Positions 24,101 to 33,378 of a DNA stretch of 64,000 bases are shown in pieces. Every line of letters begins with the position of its first letter. Positions within the stretch are counted from its first letter, which is position 1. Below the pieces are notes generated by a model. That model searched no databases, was not told the origin of the DNA, and was given only the letters and a program-made list of their open reading frames with translations. This stretch comes from Ptychodera flava. Taxonomy: Eukaryota; Hemichordata; Enteropneusta; Ptychoderidae. The stretch covers positions 34,691,293 to 34,755,292 of the forward strand of contig NC_091933.1 in assembly GCF_041260155.1 (NCBI RefSeq). The letters run 5' to 3'. A program made the position numbers and the translations under genes.

Positions 24101-27100
24101 TGTACGGCATACCATATATTAGGTAAACAATCGACGCACCCCATAAGTCCCAAGAAGATACACTCTTTTAATGTTTTTTACTTCTCTATTGCATTAAGTT
24201 CTTTCAAATGATATATAATACCTCGTAAAAATTGTTTGGAGGAACATGAACTTAATTATTGGGTTTGAAATTAAGCAAATTTTACAATTTACATTTCATG
24301 TCCGATATAAAATCTAATCAATTTTTGAATATCGATTTATCCCCATTTAGTTGTATACCAATGGTAAGGATATTATCTGGGCTTTCTAAGAATGTATTGT
24401 TTATGGTACTTTTTTGTTTTTGTTTCCGACTAGCGGTAAATATGTTACCCCTAACCCATTCCTATTTTACTACTGAGGGCGTGACAGCCCTTCACAAACA
24501 AGTCGTTACACTCTCACACACCATCAGTTAAATGGAAAATAAGCAGATTATGACAGCTGAGAATACTAGCTAACAAAAAAATCATAGTGGGTAAAATGCC
24601 TTAGAGGGGATGATTTCGATACCTGGCCAACAGACTAACTGTTTTGTGCATATTGTTCAAAAAATCACTTAAAATTGACACAAACTGGACGGCTTAAGCT
24701 TTGTAACTTTCAAATATGCAACTTTCTCCAATGAAACTATACATGTTTGGAAAGGCCAATTTCAGAGCTTTCAAACGGTATAATATTTATATGGTTTCAT
24801 AATTCATGGTTCAAGGCAGAACGGGAAACATTACCCCTACCCCTTATATTATAATTTTGTTTAAAAAATCACCTAAAATTGACACAAACTGAAAGGCATA
24901 AGCTTTGTAACTTTAAAATATGGACTTTTCCTGATAAGACTATACATATTTGGAAAGGCCCATTTCAGAGCTTTCAAACAGTATAACATTTATATGGTTT
25001 CATAATTCATAATTCGAGGCAGAAAGGGAAACATTACCCCTACCCTATATGTTGTAATTTCGTTCTTAAAATGACTTAAAATTGACACAAACTGAAAGGT
25101 TTAAGCTTTGTAACTTTAAAATATGGACTTTTCCCAATAAACTATACATGATTGGAAAGTGCCAATGTCAGAGCTTTCAAACAGTATTACATTTATATGG
25201 TTTCATAATTCATGGTTCGAGACAGAAAGGGAAACATTACCCCTACCCAATATGTTGTAATTTCGTTCTTAAAAAATCACTTAAAATTGACACAAACTGA
25301 AAGGCATAAGCTTTGTAACTTTAAAATATGGACTTTTCCTAATAAAAATATACATGATTGGAAAGGCCCATTTCAGAGCTTTCAAACAGTATAACATTTA
25401 TATGGTTTCATAATTCATAATTCGAGGCAGAAAGGGAAACATTACCCCTATCCCATATGTTGTAATTTCGTTCTTACAAATGACTTAAAATTGACACAAA
25501 CTGAAAGGTTTAAGCTTTGTAACTTTAAAATATGGACTTTTCCCACTAAAACTATACATGTTTGGAAAGGCCAATGTCAGAGCTTTCAAACAGTATTTCA
25601 TTTATATGGTTTCATAATTCATGATCCGAGGCAGAAAGGGAAACATTACCCCTACCCAATATGTTGTAATTTCGTTCTTAAAAAATCACTTAAAATTGAC
25701 ACAAGCTGAAAGGCATAAGCTTTGTAAGTTTAAAATATGGACTTTTCCCAATAAAACTATACATGATTTGAAAGGCCAATGTCAGAGCTTTCAAACAGTG
25801 TAACATTTATATGGTTTCGTAATTCATGATTCGAGACAGAAAGGGAAACATTACCCCTACCCCATATGTTGTAATTTCGTTCTTAAAAAATCACTTAAAA
25901 TCGACACAAACCGAAAGGTTTAAGCTTTGTAACTTTTAATTATGCAACTTTTCCCCATAAATCTATATATTTTTAGAAAGGTCTGATGCAGCACTTTCAA
26001 AAAATGTAACATTTATATGGTTTTATCATTCATGATTCGAAACAGAATGGGAAACATTACCCCTACCCCTTATGTTACACACGGATATGTGGCATACCGC
26101 GTAATAAGAAAACAAGCTCATGCACCCACTAAATCTCAAGACACATACTTTTAATGTTGTTTTTCTTGTTTATTGGACTGAGTTCTTCCAAAAAATATAT
26201 AAATACCTTATGAAAAATTGTTTGGAGGAACGGGAACTTAATTATTGGGTGTGAAATTTAGCAAATTTTACGATTTACGGCCAATGGCCGATATAAAGTC
26301 TAATCGACGTTCGAATATAAATTAATCCCTATTAAGTTATATATCAATGAAAAGGCCATGATCTTGGCTTTCTAAAAATGTAACGTTTATAGTATTTTAT
26401 TGTTTCTGTTTCCGTCGAGCGGTAGATACGTGACCCCTACCCCATCGTTGAAATCCAAGATGGCGGCCAAGATGGCGGCAAAGATGGCGCCAAATGAACC
26501 CCATGGGACACGATTTGATTTTGGGAACATCAAAATTCATTAAATATAGACCCTAAGGATTACAAAAATGTAGGTTAAAAAAATACATCCATGGGGTGCA
26601 TGGGAACCCTACCTTCCGACTAGACTAACTAGTATGTTCTTAAATTCATGTTAACTTTACATTTCACTGTAATTGCACCCTCTTTGTTCAGTGCCATTGA
26701 GCATTTGTATCGGCTTTCGGTGCACTGCAATGTGACTGACTTCTGGGATGTGTCGAAAATTACAACCGCTCTTCTTGATCTTGCCTTCCTTGTGTATAAC
26801 ACTTTCCGCGTCTGACTTACAGGTGCTCTAATGTCACAAAACTATCACCAGCGATTATGCTGGGACAACGAATGGAGCTATATATGGAAAGATCATTGGA
26901 TAATCGGCGTTTCTAAAATTGAAACGTTTCGGATTTTTCCGAGCCCGATTAATTAATAATTAATTAATTATTTTTACAGGGTGGTTGTTTGACAGTTTTG
27001 GAAGTCACGACGGGCCAAACTACCTGTGCTCAGCCACCTTTCTGATGGCCTCTATGTGTGTCCTTATGGAACTGTTTACTTGTCGCTCCGCGTGCCATAG

Positions 27101-27260
27101 TCGTGGCAATGATCCGTCAGAGGAACAAAACGCCAACACAGAGATTGAGTCAACGAATTACATCGATAAGGAAGACGGAGATAAGGACAAGGAGGCGGAT
27201 TTCATTTATGTAAACTCTGCATATCTAAACGATCAAAATATGCAAGAAACAGAACTGTAA
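15139..27260 (+). CDS. SLC16 / monocarboxylate-transporter-like MFS protein, complete, 4 exons
   Basis: Predicted 659-residue major-facilitator protein of the MCT (SLC16) family, probably in the plasma membrane, carrying monocarboxylates or related solutes; the substrate cannot be told. Exons: 15139-15376, 16344-16487, 17537-18853, 26980-27260. All three introns are GT-AG and phase 1. The N half (residues about 24-205) has six hydrophobic segments. A long polar loop follows (about 208-418), then a second hydrophobic half and an acidic C-terminal tail. The SLC16 TM5 signature is clear: YFNERFVLANAVAFTGTSAG, matching the family pattern YFxxRxxLAxxxAxxGxxxG. The usual TM1 DGGWGW-type motif is degenerate here (PSGIVWKW), so the protein is not a close MCT1 orthologue. 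The exon 3-4 join gives PPLSG/WLFDS, as in the family. The ATG at 15139 is followed by a second ATG six codons later; the first was chosen. Intron 3 (8.1 kb) is almost filled by a foldback transposon. Confidence 0.9.
17151..17507 (+). mobile_element. TTAA-type MITE, copy 4, next to an exon acceptor
   Basis: Begins TTGAGGTAGTACGCACCTCT and ends near ATTCTACCTGA, matching the inverted termini of the other copies but with decayed TTAA flanks. It contains the TTGAAATTCAAAATGGCTGC block. The body lies in intron 2 of the transporter, and its right end is only about 30 bases before the splice acceptor at 17535-17536. Confidence 0.85.
19261..19279 (+). repeat. Left 19-bp flanking direct repeat (target-site duplication) of foldback element 1
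   Basis: TAACTAGTATGTTCTTAAA, identical to 26626-26644. It lies immediately outside the left terminal inverted repeat. Confidence 0.9.
19280..21118 (+). repeat. Left inverted arm of foldback element 1
   Basis: Pairs with the right arm. Order from the tip: terminal repeat; CCATCTTTGCCGCCATCTTG block (about 19430-19450); a G-rich GGGGTAGGGGT at 19465; a unique-looking 350-bp block; five tandem units (GGGGTAGGGGTA words beginning about 19835, 20041, 20246, 20448, 20651); then a short block with CTGTTGGCCAGGTATCG and an inner GGGTTAGGGGTAACATATTT near 21031. Confidence 0.88.
19835..20860 (+). repeat. ~204-bp tandem units in the left arm (5 units)
   Basis: Spacing between successive GGGGTAGGGGTA words is 202-206 bp. 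Each unit carries AAACCATATAAATGTTA, then TTTGAAAGCTCTGA, TTGGCCTTTCCAAACATGTA and AAAGTTACAAAGCTTA in the same order. Units differ from one another by point changes, so the array is not newly made. Confidence 0.9.
21119..24364. other. Interior of foldback element 1; no recognised gene
   Basis: Contains a minus-strand open frame 21624-21914 (96 aa, with KWQHLERHCGNQFITLI) and plus-strand frames 22275-22478, 22391-22624 (with KVYIPSLLSGLGFSKSINK) and 22661-22870. None resembles a family I know and none has transposase signatures. The 22275 and 22391 frames overlap in different phases, so a broken or intron-containing gene is possible. The last 300 bases (about 24060-24360) are a degenerate copy of the outer right arm (about 26060-26390) in the same orientation. 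Confidence 0.5.
24365..26625 (-). repeat. Right inverted arm of foldback element 1
   Basis: Reverse complement of the left arm with the same order of blocks, but longer (2.26 kb against 1.84 kb) because it has more tandem units. The inner edge, around TATCTGGGCTTTCTAAGAAT (about 24370-24390), pairs with the left arm near 21095-21118. Confidence 0.88.
24833..26070 (-). repeat. ~204-bp tandem units in the right arm (7 units)
   Basis: The ACCCCTACCCC-type words recur at about 24833, 25035, 25239, 25443, 25648, 25853 and 26059, a spacing of 202-206 bp. Alternate units look most alike (for example the stretches around 25035-25239 and 25443-25648), which suggests expansion of a two-unit block of about 410 bp. 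Confidence 0.88.
26626..26644 (+). repeat. Right 19-bp flanking direct repeat of foldback element 1
   Basis: Identical to 19261-19279. The pair defines the element boundaries. Confidence 0.9.
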
Positions 27261-28050
27261 TGGAGTTTACTTGAAACAAAACCGATCCGAAAATTGCATT
27301 CTTTCAAGATTCCTATTTTACTTTTTACTTTGTTAGGCTTACCGCGTTTGTGTTCTAAGACACTGAATTCCTGAACGAGAAAACGCGTGACTTGGCTATG
27401 AAAGAACGCTTCTGGTGTCACCTTCCATCCAGCGCTTTGAATCCAAAAGGAATCACTTCTGATGGATGATGACTCTATGAAATCCAGTTCGATTTTCGAG
27501 ATATGTACCGGGGAAGAAAGCAAAATTTAGATAGTTTCTTACTTGTTACCGTGAGTCATTGAGGAGGACTGTGTATTGCCTCTACAACAACTAACTCGCC
27601 ATGAAGCGAGTGACAAATTTATATATAGTCTCATGTATTGTGAAGGATGTTATCCTTGCCCTTACAACGACTAACTTGCCAAGAAGTGAATGAACTATCG
27701 CAGTGCTTATTTGAATATCTGGCCTATCATGTCGTGTTACTGTCCTCCAGTAAGGCTCTATTCCACGCCCCACCCTCTTACTTTGATATTGATTCGTCTG
27801 ATTTGCACCAATTTAGGATGTCCATATTGAGAGTCGATACCACACAAACTTTCAACGAAAATTGGGTTTATTCACAAAATAAGTCTCATATATCCCACAT
27901 ATTTGTATTCATTTTATTTTGGAAATGCTTCGTTGTTTTATTGGACATATTTCCAGTGTTCTATTGTTATTCAGTCTTTTAGAGAACGCTTATGCAAATT
28001 TCAATATGATGAAATTTGGAGCCTACATTACCCTTCAGAAATAGAATGTA

Positions 28051-28118
28051 CAACAACAACAACAGCAACGGCGACATCAACAACAACAACAAAAACAACA
28101 CAACATCGACATCAACAA
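28051..28118 (+). repeat. Imperfect (CAA)n tract
   Basis: Runs of CAACAACAACAACAG and related triplets in the presumed 3' UTR of the transporter gene. Confidence 0.9.
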
Positions 28119-28305
28119 TTAAATTATTATTCTTTATCTTATTGAGAAAAAAACTCCAGTTTTGTTTATGTTTACTGTTGAATTTGTCCTAACTTGCAAA
28201 CGTGTCACGTAATGTTGAACTTGTAATTTGTGGTAAGAGAAATTTGCGGAAGAAGTAGACTTGTCTGAAATCTCCAGGTTATATCACGGATGAGACTGTA
28301 ATGTT

Positions 28306-28311
28306 AATAAA
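28306..28311 (+). promoter_or_regulatory. Candidate poly(A) signal AATAAA of the SLC16-like gene
   Basis: Canonical hexamer about 1.05 kb after the stop codon, followed by a GTGAGGTG-type stretch. No closer, better-placed signal was noticed, but this was not an exhaustive search. Confidence 0.4.
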
Positions 28312-30289
28312 GTGAGGTGATAAATTTCATGGAAATCTGCGCGCGAGTCGAGCTGATCGAATTAACACAGGCGAGCGACGCACGGCCAAGAAAATTGAGA
28401 CATGTACAGGTGAGCGCTAACGAAGAAGGAAATGGAGAAAAAAGAAACCTGTTTGTAAATATAGCTGGCCAAAAAGATGGATTCAGTTCAGTATTGTTTT
28501 TGATATGTAAACAAGGACTAAACGATAGCCCTGAGGCATTAGCCTCACCTCTGTTCACATTGTCGTCATCAAACAAATCACATCGTGTCTGAACCTATTT
28601 CTAAAAATGTCAGTATATTTGGTGGTATGGATAAATGGCACCTACGAAATATCATGGCACAATTATTTGCGACCAAGTCAGCTAACGCTGTATCTCAGCA
28701 AGACACGGGAGTTTAAAATCTATGTCAAATATGAATTGAAAAACGATACGATGTGATCATCATGATGATTTGGGGCCAAAACGAAGCTGTTACGATGTTG
28801 TGGTTTTGCAATGGGCAATTCTTTGTGCGTTTTGAAAACGCATGAAAAGTCAAAGGCATGACGCTGTAAGCTCTTCCTGTGATATAGAGCCTAGCCGGAT
28901 GACCTCAGACGCAGCTCTGCTGCTGACAGTATCACTGATTTTATAAAGAGATGTTCTCAGTGGAATGGCATAAGTAAGGGCAAGGACGGTTGTAGGAAGA
29001 TGGAGGGCGTTATCACACATGAGGGGCCGCCAGGACTGCACATCCTTCTTCAAAATTCACGAACTTGCAAAGGCATATTGCAAATAAAAACGCAAGACGA
29101 TTTTAGAAACTTCGAACTTGTAAGGTAGCATCAATACTTCTCAATTTTCAAAAGTTCACTATGAATCACGTCCGTTTCAAAACTTTAAGTCATTGCCAGT
29201 TTCTAAAGTGACATAGAATCAAACTTCAGAAATTAAAAAGGTGCGTCTGGAAAATTACGTTGTTCAAAAGCAGGAAATTAACAAGTGCACTTCAGATATT
29301 TCATATTGTATGTTTTATATTTCCTCACAGGCGGCTTAATCAAATTCGGCCATTGGTAGCTAGAGGAGAGAGTATAACGCATACGCAAGGCAAATGATGC
29401 AAGAACTTACACACAGTTAGAACGGTCGTCCCAATCTCTTGATCTCATAGTTATAGTTATTGTGTGCATGGATCTAGTTTATTTGCTTAAAAGCAATCCC
29501 CTTTTTATTTACTCGAAAAGTTTTCGGGCTTCTGAATTGTTTTAATTTAATTTTTTATCAAAGATAAAATAGGCCTATTAAGGTGATGTCAATTTAAACC
29601 GCGGCGCCTTCATTAAAATCGCACGAGTAAAATGTAAAACCAAATCAATAAACAAGGACGAATGACTGACTGACCAGTCCATTTGTGGGATTCAGGTATG
29701 GGTACGTTTTGGGTACGTTTCACGACCTTTGAACAATATGAGAACCTAATAGGTAAAAAAATAAAGACAAATTGTTTAAAAGTTTCAATCGATAGTTATA
29801 TGTAATTGTTACTGTTTTTCTCATATATTGCAAAATACTATTGACAAAAATTATGAATATTATGAAAATAAATTATAATCGATGTTTGGACGTCACTTTA
29901 CCAACCTCCCAATGCCCTCAGCCTTTCTTCTGGTTGAGTTCCCTCTTATATTTAGATTGTGTAAAGATCTCAAAAACATGAAATTTTCTCTATAAAGTTT
30001 TATTTGGTAAGTGAATGATCCCAACACCTCAGTGTTTCTTTGTAAGAGTTATCTCATAAGAGTTTCTAAGGTCAGTGTTTGGAACAAAGACTTCTGCTTC
30101 AACACTGCAAAATGTTGTCTGTCAGTAGTAGCAGACGCATGTAGCGCCCTCTTTGGCGAATAGGCGGCTAATATTTGGGGTCAATCTGGGTCATTACACT
30201 GTCACTCGTGATTTGAACGGAAGCCAGAAGCGAAGGAGGGTCACCTGAAATCAGCTGATTTCTGTAACCTAATTCCCACATGTTTCAAA

Positions 30290-33200
30290 ATGTCGGTGTA
30301 TTGTAGCCGTGTCTCAGGTCTTGCATCGAAAGTTTTACGGTGTGCTACGTCGAGGGACGCCACTATCAAACTTCAGAGGCGATTGATAGCTTCGAAGGTA
30401 AGTTTAGGACCACAAGGGGAATGAAACGAGGTCGCTGTGTGGCGTTTGAAAACGAACGCTATCGTCTGCTAGAGTGCTGTAGCTGCACCAACATAGTGTA
30501 GGGTACATCTTGTGTGGCTAGTATAGTGTGAGACAGACTAAAGCAGGTATGTATTGCGTGCCCAGAAAAAAATTATACAACACAGATGCACTAATGCAAT
30601 GTGTTGTTCCAGAACACGGAATTCTGTACAATGCGTTACAGAAGGGTATAATTAATTGTGTTGATGACAGGAGAAGTGGCTAGTGATGTGTGTGTAAGCA
30701 CTCAACTTCCAGCGCCTCTGCCAGTCGTCTGACGTCTGTGTGCGTGCATTGCGGGGGAGGGGAGGGGAGGACGTAGAGGGTGGTAAAAGCATTATCGAAA
30801 AAATCAGCAATTCTGCTTTTTGAAAACGTTCAAATAAAGGTCTGCCTCCGGCAATACACTATGTGGAATTTTAGAAACAAGTCTACATGTGTACAGTGAT
30901 GCCATACAAATTTGCAGAAATTCAAATTTTTTAGTATAGATCGATAATCAAATCTTCAGTAAAATTAATTTAATCTAGTGTAAATATGAAAAATACATGC
31001 TAAATTTAAATTGTAAAAAAAATGTGAATGCTGCGGTATCAATAAAAGGAAACGATAATTCTTATCATCATATTTTGCGATAATGATATTTTAGTAGAGT
31101 TGCCATATAAATGTATTTCTATCAATCTGATTAAATTTTCTTCTGGGATTTATAATTATCTGCTACACTGAATCTCACAACATACAGAAGAAAGTTTTGT
31201 AACCCTAAAATTGATAGGCTTTTCATTAGTTTAAGAAGATGCGTCTAGTTCTTTTGGAGACAAGTGTAAAACTCCAATTCAGATACCAGTTAGTGACTGT
31301 GTATGCTAACTTACAGCGTTGTCCTTGGAAGTGGCTCATTAATGTAATTAAGTTACACCCTGGCATGCACTGAATATGTTTATCAAATAATTAGATTAGA
31401 AATATATGATACAAGATCTTTTCTATGAATGTGAAATATTGCAGTGCCACAAAAATGAGTCAGTAGACTCTAACTAAGCAACTAAGCAATAATTCCTTTT
31501 TAATCATGGACTGTTCATAAAATTGCAAGGGTAGTTATTATATTTGGAGATTATAATAATAGATCAATTTTCAATGTGTATTCAAATCAATGGAAGGGGT
31601 CATATTACAGGAAAATTCAATCATATAGTGAGTAAATAGTCCAGTTTTTCAATAATTCACAGGGTGTACAAAATTCAATGTGATATGTGGAAGTGCTTTT
31701 GCTTGGAATATAATGTTGTAATTTGGTGTTTCCTTATTTTCAAAAACTCTCATATCGAAGTGAAAAAATCAGCCAGAGAACTTATTTTAAAGTTTTTTCA
31801 TTCCCATGTCGTAATGGACTACTCACTGCCATCTTGATACAAAGTTGACCACACTTGAACGACATTGTTATTTAAAAGGATATACCAAAATATACAGCAG
31901 GAACTGTGGCAAGACTAATGAGTATTTCGCTTTTCAAGTTGATCATACTTTCAAAGATCTTACAAGATCTACATGTATATTATGCTGGCCATCACCATAC
32001 ATGTAACTCCCAGGTCACTAAATCGTCACTGTTTGTTAGCTCTGGCTGTGTTGTTATTCAACCTTTGTTCAGAGTCATTTTAATTTCATACAAATCAGGA
32101 TTATCCATGAGCTGCAATGGCCACTTAATTGTTTGAAGTCATAGAAAAAATGGAAATGATCATTACAATGGAAGTTTCTCAAAGGGCTAGTAGCTTTTGA
32201 TTAATTTTTCACGATTTTCATTTGTTATTAAACTACACGTTTCTTGTTCTACTCCCCAAAGCATGTTTATATGTGAGATATTTAGCTTGTCAACCCAGTC
32301 TGTACATGTTAAAACTACATTATAATATGCTTAGCTTGAATCAGGCAATCTGATTCTGGAGCTAGGGTTTATATTCTGAACAAGAAGACCTTCACGCTTT
32401 TTTTGAGCTCGCACAAATTTCGAACTCAAGCTTGAGAGCTCAATGTGCCATAGTGTCTAACAAGTCTATGGCTTGAGATTGATTTTGATAGTTAAATTAT
32501 GTCTGATGCAGCTCGATTTTGATTGTTATGTCTGGTGCAGCTCAATGAACCCACAAATGAAGAGTTTGTATAAGCAGCGACAGCAGTGTAACAACAACAT
32601 AATTTTTACAGCGCTTGTCTTTTTAGTGTGGAGTTTCAGGGTTTAGCACACACGGGTTTCTTGACTGTAACGTACAAGTTGTTGTACTCCGACACATAAC
32701 ATCAAAGGATGCGTCGATTGCCGCACGTTCTCTTATCATGCAGAATGTTACGGAGCTATAACACTGTAGCAGAACTTTTACCTAAGAGTGACAGTAATCT
32801 TTCCCGATACAGGCGTATGATTGGTTCAAACCTTCGCAGTCTCGGTCAAACACACCGGAAGACTATTCCATTTAACACCAAGGGATGTGATTTGCACTAA
32901 AGGGCGTGATTTTTACCGGGAATATTAAAATAGCCTAAATGCAAAAATTGAAACTATTTGTTATGAAATTGAACACTCACTCAGTGTAGCCAGGTTTGAC
33001 TTCCATAACGGAAACCACCTGTGTATTCAGTGTTCATCAAAACTTGCACTTGAAAACTTGTTTCCGCCAACTTTGCTCTCTGAGAGCAGCGGCGCAGATA
33101 GGCAGGCACAGATTGAACTCATTGCAATAAACAAGCATGAGTCTAGTACCAAGTCCAAGTCCAATACAGGTGAAAACGCAGACAATTTTACACAACCCTT

Positions 33201-33343
33201 TGGACTCGTACCACGATTCCTAATTAACAGACGTTTGCATGGATGTGGCTAAGAAGTTTGTGCACTGGCATCTCTGCTACACGAATAAAGTGCGCCGCGT
33301 ACCGTGCGGGTAAATTTGACATATGTGTTTTGGTTATTTTCAT

Positions 33344-33378
<35 letters not shown>

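Larger units (their letters stand above)
19280..26625. mobile_element. Foldback element 1: 7.35-kb element with ~2-kb inverted arms
   Basis: Left terminus GTCGGGTCGGAAGGTAGGGT; right terminus reverse-complemented GTCTAGTCGGAAGGTAGGGT. Inverted similarity extends from both ends inward for most of 19280-21118 (left arm) and 24365-26625 (right arm). The arms contain a GCCGCCATCTT block near the outer ends, then about 204-bp tandem units. A 3.2-kb interior (21119-24364) separates them. The whole element is bounded by identical 19-bp direct repeats. I find no transposase, integrase, recombinase or polymerase motif, so it is probably non-autonomous. It lies in intron 3 of the SLC16-like gene, where the transcript could form a very long hairpin. 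Confidence 0.9.
27261..30289. other. 3' UTR of the transporter gene and intergenic DNA before AMT
   Basis: Starts after the TAA at 27258-27260. Holds a (CAA)n tract and an AATAAA at 28306-28311. No additional gene is supported; overlapping frames on both strands at 28304-28592 have no family resemblance. The AMT promoter and 5' UTR should lie in the last part; the final 170 bases are less AT-rich and show no TATA box. Confidence 0.45.

Noticed and set aside
24259..25803. Repeated 60-90-codon frames in the right arm of foldback element 1
   Set aside because: The same short peptide recurs every ~410 bp because of tandem units. It differs between units by frame-breaking changes, and its mirrored copy lies on the other arm. 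Not a protein family.
28304..28592. Open frames on both strands between the transporter and AMT
   Set aside because: Mutually overlapping, without splice or family support.
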